Part shown: positions 45,280 to 53,797 of the stretch, in pieces
How the letters are laid out: each line of letters begins with the position of its first letter
How positions within the stretch are numbered: the stretch's first letter is position 1
Assembly (NCBI GenBank): GCA_046704385.1
Contig: JBJKSB010000009.1
Coordinates: 124,001 to 188,000, forward strand
From: GH45 sp046704385
GTDB lineage: Bacteria > Bacteroidota > Bacteroidia > Bacteroidales > SZUA-534
Length of the DNA stretch: 64,000 bases
Direction: 5' to 3'
Notes under the pieces: generated by a model
Databases searched by the model: none
The model's input: only the letters and a program-made list of their open reading frames with translations
What the model was told of the DNA's origin: nothing
Position numbers and translations under genes: made by a program

Positions 45280-48084
45280 CTAATTTGATCCAAATAACAG
45301 AGAGTAAATTATCAGGATAATCAGGGAAATTCCTACCGAGAGGAAAATAAAGCCAAATGTTTTGATAAATCTCATCCTGTTTTTCGAAATTTCCATCTCA
45401 ACTTTAACTTCTTTAATTTTACCCGATTTAACCAGTTCTTCGTATTCTTTAGGTCGATCTTCCTTATATTCCTCTTCAGGAATATGGCCGGTAAATATTA
45501 CGGTATCCATTGGAAAGGCTTCTGGCCTGAAGTGTGTATTGAAGAAGTGTATTGTGAAAATAAAACCAACAGCCAGTAAGGCTTCATCACTGTGGATAAT
45601 CTGGGCAACATTTATTAACCATCCGGGTGCGATTCGGGTAAATATTTCAGGGAACCACATGAGTAATCCTGACAATCCAATTACTCCAACCCCCCAAAAT
45701 ACTGCCATATAATCAAATTTTTCCCAATAAGTCCATCTTCCGTATTGAGGTTTGGGGCCACGGCCGATAAACCATTTAATGGTAGCTCCAAAATCTCTGA
45801 TATCCTGACGGTTAAACATTAATGAAGAGCTACTGAATATAAATTTATTAAACTTAATACCTTTCTTGAATTTAGTATATAGCAAAGCACTTAAGTGGAA
45901 TGCAAAATAACCAAAGGTAATAATAGCAGCAAATCGGTGCCAGTTGCCTGCAGCATGTACACCACCAATAGCCTCAGATAAAGTTTTGGCCCATGGCATA
46001 TTGGCAAATTTTAGCATCATTCCGGTAAGTGCCAGAATTATAAAGCTGATTATTACAAAAATATGAGTTACCCGGTGTCGGGTTTTGAATCTTCTTATAT
46101 ATACCTTATTACCAGCCTTATGATGCAGTTCTTTTCTGCGTTTACGCTCTTTCAATGAACGAGGCAGCCATAGCAGTGTATGAAGACCAAAGAAGGCAAA
46201 TACACCAATCAACAGGAAGGTCATTCCCCAGAATGCATAATATAATGCAGGGTATTCGTCGCGGTTGTTATGGGTGGCATGAGTCAAAAACCCGGTAAAG
46301 CGGTGGCGTGCATCAGGGTGACATTTTTGACAGGTACCTAATATATTTTGTCTGCTAACTTCCGATTCAGGATTTTTTACATTCAATATTTTATGAGCAC
46401 CATGGCAATCAGAACATTTCGCTGCTTCTTTATATCCCAGAGTATAAGCTTTTCCATGGTATGTTTCCATATATGTTTCAGCTAAATGTTGATGGCAACG
46501 TCCACACTGCTCTGTGATTTCAAACATAAATTTGTCACCTTTTATATCGGAAATTACGTGAGCCGAGTGACAAACTACGCAGGTCGGAAATTTATTATCA
46601 CCTTTATCTTTAAGTATGGAGTGGTCGCTGGCAATGTATTCATCATAAATTCCTTTATGACATTTTGCACAGGTTTTAGGAACATTTTTGGGATTAATTG
46701 ATGACCGCTCATCTTCCTCTTTTAGTTCAAAGTGGGCTGTGTGGCAGTCGGTACAAATAGCCGTATTTATCAATCCTTTCTTCTCCATGCTTTGACCATG
46801 AACACTCTTTGAATAGTCGGCAATTGGATTTTTTTCTTTAAGATTTGTGTTTTGATTGGCCTTACCATTTTCATTATGGCAACCTCCGCATAAGCCGGGT
46901 ACGGCAGTGCGGTAAGTAGGCGAGGAGTCATCTTCATGGCCTTTTACCAGGTGTGTGCCATGGCAGGTAGTACAATAAGGCGCATTTTCATTTTTGGCGA
47001 AATAGGCCTGGCCATGTCCACTTTCAAAGTATTTTTCCGCAACTTCCTGGTGACATGCTGAGCAATCCACTTTTTTTGCCGTCTCACAAGGTCTCATAGC
47101 CCTAGTAGTAACATCGGAGTGACACTTAACGCATTTAATATTAATATGCTTCGATCCAATAAAATCAGCAGGCGTCACTTTAAGTGAAACAGACTTGCCG
47201 TCAACTGTTTTATGAATGTCATCTTTCGCATGGCATTTTAAACAGGAATTATCAGATATTGACTCAATAATATTTTGTTGGTTAACGATATGTGGAGGAT
47301 GGCAATCGGAACAAGCAGGAACTGCACCCGGCTTCTTCTCCCATAATTGCTTATTAATTACCTTAACGTGCACATCTTCGATGCGGGCATGACACTTCAT
47401 ACAGGTCGAGGCAATATTGTTAACTGAAATACTTGAATTTTTATTGGTATGCGGCAGAATTTTATGATTTCCATGACAATCGTTACATGTTGCTGTAACC
47501 GTCAGACCACTCTGGTATAAACCTCTTCCGTGAATACTTTGACTGTAATTTTCAAGAATGTTATGTTCAGAAATATTATACGATCGGGCCACTGGAGCAC
47601 CTTCTTTATGACATTTTCCACATAACAGCGGAATATTCATTTTATAGGTCCTTGATTTTGGATTGGAATTGGCCAAAATATCATGGGTTCCGTGACACTC
47701 TTTACAACTTGGAGCGTATTTGGCTTTGGCTTTTAAAGCTTTTCCGTGAACTCCTTCATCGTATTCCTTTTCAACATCATCATGGCAGTTGCCGCAGTTT
47801 ACTTTAGCAAGATTTTCCTTATGGGGGAATTCCTCAACGGCGGCATCTTCGTGACAAAAAGTACAATCCAGATCTTTGTGTGGTGAATTTTTTAAGGTGT
47901 TCAGGTTAACAAATAAAGAAATACTTTTTCCACCAACCTCCTTTGTTAATTCAGGATCTTCATGACAAGTCATACAATCATCATTGGTTTGACCCATAAC
48001 ATTGTAATGGCAGAGCAAACCGAAGAAGAATAGTAAAATTAGTATTGTTTTTTTACAAAAACGGTAACTAGTAAGTAATATCAT
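45280..48084 (-). CDS. 19-haem cytochrome c fused to a b-type cytochrome membrane domain
   Basis: The 934-residue protein has a signal sequence (ILILLFFFGLLCHYNVMG), a haem domain with 19 CxxCH motifs between residues 37 and 590, and a C-terminal membrane domain (about 612-930) with five to six helices and conserved His (RHRVTHIFVIISFIILALTGMML, GNWHRFAAIITFGYFAFHLSALL, IHSDEALLAVGFIFTIHFFNTH) like di-haem cytochrome b subunits. The haem part is an eight-haem unit (37-272) repeated (281-509), then a shorter three-haem piece (527-592). It should carry electrons from the quinone pool out through the periplasm. The layout recalls CbcL of Geobacter, a smaller multihaem-b fusion. No CxxCK site is present. 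Confidence 0.92.
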   Translation of the reverse strand: MILLTSYRFCKKTILILLFFFGLLCHYNVMGQTNDDCMTCHEDPELTKEVGGKSISLFVNLNTLKNSPHKDLDCTFCHEDAAVEEFPHKENLAKVNCGNCHDDVEKEYDEGVHGKALKAKAKYAPSCKECHGTHDILANSNPKSRTYKMNIPLLCGKCHKEGAPVARSYNISEHNILENYSQSIHGRGLYQSGLTVTATCNDCHGNHKILPHTNKNSSISVNNIASTCMKCHARIEDVHVKVINKQLWEKKPGAVPACSDCHPPHIVNQQNIIESISDNSCLKCHAKDDIHKTVDGKSVSLKVTPADFIGSKHINIKCVKCHSDVTTRAMRPCETAKKVDCSACHQEVAEKYFESGHGQAYFAKNENAPYCTTCHGTHLVKGHEDDSSPTYRTAVPGLCGGCHNENGKANQNTNLKEKNPIADYSKSVHGQSMEKKGLINTAICTDCHTAHFELKEEDERSSINPKNVPKTCAKCHKGIYDEYIASDHSILKDKGDNKFPTCVVCHSAHVISDIKGDKFMFEITEQCGRCHQHLAETYMETYHGKAYTLGYKEAAKCSDCHGAHKILNVKNPESEVSRQNILGTCQKCHPDARHRFTGFLTHATHNNRDEYPALYYAFWGMTFLLIGVFAFFGLHTLLWLPRSLKERKRRKELHHKAGNKVYIRRFKTRHRVTHIFVIISFIILALTGMMLKFANMPWAKTLSEAIGGVHAAGNWHRFAAIITFGYFAFHLSALLYTKFKKGIKFNKFIFSSSSLMFNRQDIRDFGATIKWFIGRGPKPQYGRWTYWEKFDYMAVFWGVGVIGLSGLLMWFPEIFTRIAPGWLINVAQIIHSDEALLAVGFIFTIHFFNTHFRPEAFPMDTVIFTGHIPEEEYKEDRPKEYEELVKSGKIKEVKVEMEISKNRMRFIKTFGFIFLSVGISLIILIIYSLLFGSN

Positions 48085-48298
48085 AATATTAGGCTATTTA
48101 TAAATTATTGATTTTGAATTATTAAGCTAACAAAAAATTAAATTGGTTTTTAATACCATAATAATATTATCGTGTTTGAAAATATTAATATTTAGGGAGC
48201 AATAAGGCTATTATTCTTACTTATTTACTAGTATAAAAATTGAATTTGATACGTATTGTAATTGATGTAAAATAATATCATGGTTAATATACAACTTT

Positions 48299-48320
48299 AT
48301 TGATAAAATTCTGTATCAAT
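48299..48320. promoter_or_regulatory. Inverted repeat ATTGATA-N8-TATCAAT
   Basis: Perfect 7-base arms with the TTGAT/ATCAA half-sites of the FNR/CRP family but a spacer of 10 rather than 4 between those half-sites. It lies about 75 bases upstream of the predicted start for the c554-like gene. Confidence 0.4.
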
Positions 48321-48394
48321 TTGGTGGTTGTAGAGTTTTTTTTTAAAACAAGCAAATTTCCTTTTAAAAAGAATTAATTTTATGTTAATAGTAG

Positions 48395-48402
48395 TAAATT
48401 TG
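48395..48402 (+). promoter_or_regulatory. Bacteroidota-type -7 element (TAAATTTG)
   Basis: An exact TAnnTTTG box 83 bases before the ATG of the c554-like gene. Confidence 0.4.
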
Positions 48403-48484
48403 ATCTTCAGAAAATGACCAGTGTTAGGAGATGGTCGAATTGATATAATGTTAGTAGTATTAATTTAATAGAAAGGAACCAATT

Positions 48485-49009
48485 ATGTTAAAAAATTTTG
48501 TATTATTAATCTGTTTTGGATTTTTGATGGTAAGTGTATCATCAGCTCAGGATCATGAATATATTGGGGCTGTGAAATGCAAAATGTGCCACAATAAATC
48601 AACCACAGGAAAACAGTATGACATCTGGGCTGCCAGTCCTCATGCTAAAGCAATGGAAAGTTTGAGCAGTGACAAAGCTAAAGAATATGCCAAAGCTCAT
48701 AACATTGCCGATCCAGCAAAAGACAAAACCTGTTTAGCATGTCATAGCACTTATCATAGTGCAAGTGAAAGTTTAATGGCAACGATTACTGAAAAAGAAG
48801 GTGTTTCATGTGAATCATGTCATGGACCTGGTAGTTCATATAAATCAATGACTATCATGAAAGATTTGGCTAAAGCTAAAGCAAATGGTTTAGTTGTACC
48901 TACAAAAGAAACTTGTGTGAAATGTCATAATGAAAAAAATCCATTCCACAAACCATTTGATTTTGATACATATGTGAAGAAGATTGCACATCCAAATCCA
49001 GCAAAATAG
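48485..49009 (+). CDS. Cytochrome c554-like tetrahaem protein
   Basis: The 174-residue exported protein (signal LLICFGFLMVSVSSAQ) has four haem motifs: CKMCH, CLACH, CESCH and CVKCH. The early YIGAVKCKMCHNKSTTGKQYDIW and the GVSCESCHGPGS segment are typical of the c554/multihaem domain family. It lacks an anchor, so it is probably a soluble periplasmic carrier. It has its own promoter and terminator. Cytochrome c554 proteins transfer electrons from hydroxylamine oxidation in nitrifiers, but the domain is widespread, and no such enzyme is present here. Confidence 0.92.
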   Translation: MLKNFVLLICFGFLMVSVSSAQDHEYIGAVKCKMCHNKSTTGKQYDIWAASPHAKAMESLSSDKAKEYAKAHNIADPAKDKTCLACHSTYHSASESLMATITEKEGVSCESCHGPGSSYKSMTIMKDLAKAKANGLVVPTKETCVKCHNEKNPFHKPFDFDTYVKKIAHPNPAK

Positions 49010-49030
49010 TATTCAGTTTTATTATACATA

Positions 49031-49062
49031 ATCCCCTGGCATTCTGTCAGGGGATTTTTTTT
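49031..49062 (+). terminator. Rho-independent terminator after the c554-like gene
   Basis: ATCCCCTG / CAGGGGAT arms with a 9-base loop followed by an uninterrupted T run. Confidence 0.92.
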
Positions 49063-49149
49063 TCTCTTAAAATAAATTTGTTTAATGTATTGAAAGTTAA
49101 TATCTTGTATTGATATTTATTAGAATGCGTTTCTGTACAATTAATTTAA

Positions 49150-49167
49150 ATCAATAGTATAATTGAT
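49150..49167. promoter_or_regulatory. Inverted repeat ATCAAT-N6-ATTGAT
   Basis: Six-base perfect arms lie about 125 bases before the NapC-type ATG; a second copy of AATTGATAT follows at 49179-49187, 18 bases after the first. This is a candidate for the same regulator as the other TTGAT sites. Confidence 0.35.
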
Positions 49168-49252
49168 ATAAAATTACAAATTGATATATATAAATCATTG
49201 GATAGAACTGTAACTTTATTGGTATTCAAGTTTTTTCTCCATCATTTATTTA

Positions 49253-49260
49253 TAAGTTTG
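49253..49260 (+). promoter_or_regulatory. Bacteroidota-type -7 element (TAAGTTTG)
   Basis: An exact TAnnTTTG box 33 bases before the ATG at 49293. Confidence 0.45.
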
Positions 49261-49292
49261 CCGTTCAATTTAAACTAAAAAATTATTTGATT

Positions 49293-50792
49293 ATGAAATT
49301 ACCATCTTCATATTACAACCTGGTTTCGTACATAGGGGTATCCATTGCGGGATTAAGTCTGTCTGTGATAATTTTTATGATGATACTTACTACGCGTATG
49401 CAAGAAACCAATCCTTATATTGGGATTATTCTATTCTTGCTATTACCGGCACTTCTGGTTTTGGGTCTTATCTTGATCCCGCTTGGAATGTGGTTGAAAG
49501 CGCGTAAGGTTAAAAGAGACCACGGGTCATTAACTGATAGCAGATTTATTTTGAACTTAAATGATAGAAGACACCGTAATGCTGCACTTGTTTTTATTTT
49601 TGGAACCATGGTTTTTCTGTTTTTTACGGGAATTGGCAGTTACGAACTATATCATTATTCAGAATCGGTTGAATTTTGTGGACAGGTATGTCACCAGGCA
49701 ATGAGCCCTGAATACACAGCCTATCAAAAATCGCCTCATGCAAAGGTTATGTGTGCACAATGCCACATTGGTTCAGGAGCAAAATGGTTTGTAAAAGCTA
49801 AAATATCAGGTTTGTACCAGGTTTATGCTGTGTTGGCTAATAAAGTGCCTCATCCGATTGAAACTCCAATTGCTAATTTGCGTCCCGCACGTGAAACTTG
49901 TGAAAAGTGCCACTGGCCCCAAAAGTTTTATTCAAATTCGTTACGTGACCTTAAATTTTACCTGAGTGACGAGGAAAATACTCCATGGGAAATACAGTTA
50001 AGAATGAAGATTGGTGCCGATCATAGTTCACAGGGTTATACAGAAGGTATTCACTGGCATATTAATCCTGATGTTCAGATTGATTATATAGCTTCGGATA
50101 AAAAACGTGAAGTGATTCCATGGGTCAGATATATTAATAAAGCTACTGGTGATACTACCATATTTGAAGATAATTCGGATCCACTTGATGAAAATGCAAA
50201 AGATACTTTATCGATGAGGGAAATGGACTGCATGGACTGTCATAACCGTCCGGCTCACAAATATCTGACTCCGTCAACTTTTGTTAATAATGCAATGGCG
50301 GGTGGTGAAGTGTCGCCGGAATTACCCGGAATAAAAGCACTTGCCATGGAGATTTTTGCTGAACAGTATTCGAATACTGACACTGCAATGAAAGTGATAG
50401 AGAATAAGGTATGGAATTATTATATGGAAAATTATCCTGAATTGATTGCTCAAAAAGAATCGGTGGTAAAACAAGCTATAGCAGGGCTTCAAAAAGGATA
50501 TAAACAAAATATGTTCCCGGAGATGAAGGCTGATTGGAATGCTTATCCGGATCATATTGGGCATATGGAATTTAACGGTTGTTTCCGTTGTCATAATGAC
50601 CAGCATCAGTCAACATCAGGAAAGGTTATTTCACGCGATTGCAATTTGTGCCATTCTATTATGCAACAAGGAAATCAGGATTCCGTTCAATATGCCAAGT
50701 TTAATGAAAATCTTGAATTCAGGCATCCGGTTGATATCGATCAGGCCTGGAAGGAATCATCATGCTCTGATTGTCACAGAGAAATGTATTAG
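49293..50792 (+). CDS. NapC/NirT-type multihaem cytochrome c
   Basis: I start at the ATG at 49293 (499 residues), two codons after a possible TTG. Two or three N-terminal membrane helices (about residues 10-70 and 97-118) precede a periplasmic haem region. Six CxxCH motifs are visible (CAQCH, CEKCH, CMDCH, CFRCH, CNLCH, CSDCH); the first site is CGQVCH at 129-134, which has three residues between the Cys (CX3CH) and would be a seventh haem. ESVEFCGQVCHQAMSPEYTAYQKSPHAKV matches the first haem region of the NapC/NrfH/NirT family, which oxidise menaquinol. The mid domain (about 230-400) is longer than in NapC. No NrfA or NapA is nearby. Confidence 0.9.
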   Translation: MKLPSSYYNLVSYIGVSIAGLSLSVIIFMMILTTRMQETNPYIGIILFLLLPALLVLGLILIPLGMWLKARKVKRDHGSLTDSRFILNLNDRRHRNAALVFIFGTMVFLFFTGIGSYELYHYSESVEFCGQVCHQAMSPEYTAYQKSPHAKVMCAQCHIGSGAKWFVKAKISGLYQVYAVLANKVPHPIETPIANLRPARETCEKCHWPQKFYSNSLRDLKFYLSDEENTPWEIQLRMKIGADHSSQGYTEGIHWHINPDVQIDYIASDKKREVIPWVRYINKATGDTTIFEDNSDPLDENAKDTLSMREMDCMDCHNRPAHKYLTPSTFVNNAMAGGEVSPELPGIKALAMEIFAEQYSNTDTAMKVIENKVWNYYMENYPELIAQKESVVKQAIAGLQKGYKQNMFPEMKADWNAYPDHIGHMEFNGCFRCHNDQHQSTSGKVISRDCNLCHSIMQQGNQDSVQYAKFNENLEFRHPVDIDQAWKESSCSDCHREMY

Positions 50793-50815
50793 AAGAAGAA
50801 TATTTATAATAGTTT

Positions 50816-50848
50816 AAAGCCGGGTTTCAAAAGAATCCGGCTTTTATT
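50816..50848. terminator. Bidirectional terminator
   Basis: AAAGCCGG / CCGGCTTT arms with a 13-base loop lie between the converging NapC-type and kinase genes. Confidence 0.82.
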
Positions 50849-53588
50849 TTAGCGGAACCGTAAAATAAAACTTGCTACCCCGACTCACTTTGCTTCTTAC
50901 CCAAATTTGTCCTCCATGTCTTTCAACAAATTCTTTGCAAAGAGATAATCCCAGTCCGGTTCCTGGTTCATCTCCGGTACCCGGCTTCGACTTTACCCTT
51001 GAGCCGTCAAAAAGCTGTTCAATTTCATGGGGTGGAATACCGATTCCGTTATCCAGAACACCTATAGTTATTTTGGTGGCTGATAATGTAGCTTGAATTA
51101 TTATTGTACCATTATTGTTGGTGAACTTTATGGCATTTGAAACCAGGTTTCTCAAAATGGTTTTTAGCATTTCTTCGTCGGCTGTTACTATAATTTCGTC
51201 AGATACTTTAAGTTCAATATGTATGTTCTTAACCGAGGCATTCTGATTCAATATTTCGGTTATTTCAACGCAAAGTTCTTTCAAATTTAAATTAACTGGG
51301 ATAAAAGGAATGATCCCGGTTTGCGACCGAATCCAGATAAGCAATTCATCTAAAAGTTCATAAGTGTTTTTGGCTGTATGATTAATAATGTCTAATTGGT
51401 TTTCAATTTTATCAATGTCATACTTTCTGATATTTTTTCGGAGTAAATTCAGGAATCCGAGTATAGTTACAAACGGGTTTTTCAGATCGTGCGCAAGGAT
51501 TGAAATAAAACGGTTTTTATCAGCGACAGCCTGATTGAGCTGTGTGTTTTTTATGTTAATTTCAGCTTCAAATAGCTTACGCTCGATAACTTTCCCGGTA
51601 TTTTCGGCAATTACCTCCAATAAATCCATCTCTTCTTTTAGAAAAACCTGATCTGCCGTTTTAAATCTCCTGTCTAAAAAATACACTTCAATAAATCCAA
51701 CATTTTGGTTGTTGGTTATTAAAGGCGTTGAGATTTTTAATGCACTTTGTTTATAGTTATTGGTTTTGAATTCGTTTTGATTAAATACCAAACGGGCTGC
51801 GGTTTTTCCCGGATATTGAAATCCGGAAGGAATTAAATTGATGGTACCCTGAAGGATTCTTTCAATAGATAGGTTTGGGTCCTGTTTGATGTAAATAATA
51901 TTATAAATACATTCCAATTCCTTTAATTGTATTTTAATTTTTTCAGCGGCCTGTTTTCGCTGAGTGATGTCGTGGAAAAAGCCAATGAAACGTCCTCCGT
52001 CAATATCCTGATATTGGGCACTTACTTCGAAATCAATCAATTGTCCGTCTTTTTTTCGATGTCTGCTTTCAAAGTGTGCCTGTCCCAGTTCTTTAATTTT
52101 ACTCATCGTCAAAGCCTCCTTGTTCAAAGAACCGGATAAAACTATTTCAGAAAAGTTCATAGAAAGGATCTCATTACGACTATAACCAATCATCTGGCAG
52201 TAAGCATCATTAACATCGAGAAACTGTCCCTGATTGTCTAACATCCAAAAACCATCAAGCGTAGTCTGTAAAATGTTCCGGTTTTGCTCTTCACTTTCTT
52301 TTAAAGCCTGTTTGGCCCTTACATGGTCAATAACTTCCCAAATAGTTTCCATGAATAATGAAAGTTGATGCACATCGGTTTCGTCGTAATCCCCTTCTTT
52401 ATTGGCAACCCCTATCACCCCAACAATTTTTTGATTTCTGAAAACCGGTATCGACATAAAATTATCTAACGGCACATGTCCTTCCGGAAATCCTTTTTTT
52501 AAAGGATTTTCGGTATGAAAATCATTTACTAAAATTGGTTTTCGTTGGCGTACTACATCACCCCATAATCCGGTATCATCGAGAAAATGAACTTTTGTTT
52601 TATTTTGTATTTTGCATGAAGGCTTCACCCCATGCGACAAAGTATTCATTATAAATACGTTGCGATTTTCAAAATAATGATAAATGTATCCTATTTTACT
52701 TCCGCTAAGAGTGATAGCCTGTTCAAGAGAGTATTGAAGAAAATCGCGAACATTATCGAAAGGCTGTTGTAATACATCAATGAGGCTGCGAAGCCTCTGT
52801 TCGGTTCTATTACGTTCTTCGATGAGTTGATTTCGTTCAGTTACATCATTAATAATACCAAGGCCACCAATAATAAGTTGATTTTTATCTTTTAAGGGAG
52901 CAAAGATGGCCTGGGCCATTATTTTTTTTCCTGATGTAGCAGATTGATAATTTCCCTCCTGAATTTCTGTAATCCCTTTAAGTGAATTTTTAATGTAAGA
53001 GGTAAGTCTCTTATCCAATAGAGAAAGCATGTTTAAACCGAGAAGGTGTCCTTTGGAGGTTCCAAGTATTTGTGAAATACTTTCATTACAGGTGGTAATT
53101 ATACCGTCAGAGTTGTACGAGATTAATCCAATAGGAGAATTTTCAAAAATCAATCGGTATTTTTCTTCACTTTCTGCCAGTTTGTGATTGGTGTGTTTGA
53201 GCTGTTCAGTGGTTTGCTGAAGCTTAATCAGGTTATTGACTTTTATCCGTAATGAAATTTCGGTTACGGGTTTTGTCAGATAATCATTGGCTCCCCGTGC
53301 CAGGGCTTTAATGATTTTGTGTTCCTGCGAAGAAGCACTTACTACCACTATAGGGAGCTCACTTTGGGTATAATATTTCCTGACAATTTTCAAAACTTGC
53401 ATTCCGTTGGTATCAGGAAGCTCCAAATCAAGCAGCACCAGGTTAAATTGGTTTTGTTTTAATTCATCAAGGCCGGCTTGTCCTGAATGAGCCAATTTAA
53501 TGGAATAATCATTTTGACCCAATAATGATACAAGATATTCAGCATAGGTTATGCTGTCTTCTATAATCAGAATACTCAACTGGTTCAT
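50844..53588 (-). CDS. REC-PAS-GAF-PAS-GAF hybrid histidine kinase
   Basis: I take the ATG at 53588 (914 residues), four codons inside the longest frame. It has an N-terminal receiver (about 3-120; acidic pair in IIEDS, phospho-accepting D54 in LVLLDLELPDTNG, Lys in YLTKPV), a PAS domain (about 145-255), a GAF (about 270-420), a second PAS/PAC (about 435-555), a GAF-like segment (about 570-690), HisKA with His in FISILAHDLKNPF and an HATPase (DNGIGIPPHEIE, GTGLGLSLCKEF). It has no membrane segment. The receiver is complete, so it can take phosphate from another kinase. It lies directly after the cytochrome island but no direct link is shown. Confidence 0.93.
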   Translation of the reverse strand: MNQLSILIIEDSITYAEYLVSLLGQNDYSIKLAHSGQAGLDELKQNQFNLVLLDLELPDTNGMQVLKIVRKYYTQSELPIVVVSASSQEHKIIKALARGANDYLTKPVTEISLRIKVNNLIKLQQTTEQLKHTNHKLAESEEKYRLIFENSPIGLISYNSDGIITTCNESISQILGTSKGHLLGLNMLSLLDKRLTSYIKNSLKGITEIQEGNYQSATSGKKIMAQAIFAPLKDKNQLIIGGLGIINDVTERNQLIEERNRTEQRLRSLIDVLQQPFDNVRDFLQYSLEQAITLSGSKIGYIYHYFENRNVFIMNTLSHGVKPSCKIQNKTKVHFLDDTGLWGDVVRQRKPILVNDFHTENPLKKGFPEGHVPLDNFMSIPVFRNQKIVGVIGVANKEGDYDETDVHQLSLFMETIWEVIDHVRAKQALKESEEQNRNILQTTLDGFWMLDNQGQFLDVNDAYCQMIGYSRNEILSMNFSEIVLSGSLNKEALTMSKIKELGQAHFESRHRKKDGQLIDFEVSAQYQDIDGGRFIGFFHDITQRKQAAEKIKIQLKELECIYNIIYIKQDPNLSIERILQGTINLIPSGFQYPGKTAARLVFNQNEFKTNNYKQSALKISTPLITNNQNVGFIEVYFLDRRFKTADQVFLKEEMDLLEVIAENTGKVIERKLFEAEINIKNTQLNQAVADKNRFISILAHDLKNPFVTILGFLNLLRKNIRKYDIDKIENQLDIINHTAKNTYELLDELLIWIRSQTGIIPFIPVNLNLKELCVEITEILNQNASVKNIHIELKVSDEIIVTADEEMLKTILRNLVSNAIKFTNNNGTIIIQATLSATKITIGVLDNGIGIPPHEIEQLFDGSRVKSKPGTGDEPGTGLGLSLCKEFVERHGGQIWVRSKVSRGSKFYFTVPLK

Positions 53589-53797
53589 TATAATTCCCAA
53601 CGTTTAAAAGAAAACACCCCAATAAAGATATTTTAATTTATTGATTTGCCAAACATAGTCCAGACAAATCCATATATAAATAAGTCAGCCTTATGGTGAA
53701 ACGAAATTTTCTTTTAAGCTATTTAGTGTTTAATGCTTCGCAGTATCAACCACCAACAAGAAATTAAAAACGACCCTAATATCCTTTATGGATTATA

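Larger units (their letters stand above)
48085..48484. other. Divergent regulatory region of two cytochrome genes
   Basis: About 400 bases between the 19-haem gene (minus) and the c554-like gene (plus). It contains an exact plus-strand -7 box at 48395 and an inverted repeat ATTGATA-N8-TATCAAT at 48299-48320. No gene is seen. Confidence 0.65.

Noticed and set aside
45280..48084. Reading the 19-haem protein as an octahaem nitrite, hydroxylamine or tetrathionate enzyme
   Set aside because: There is no CxxCK or other catalytic-haem variant, and the haem arrangement is repetitive as in electron carriers.
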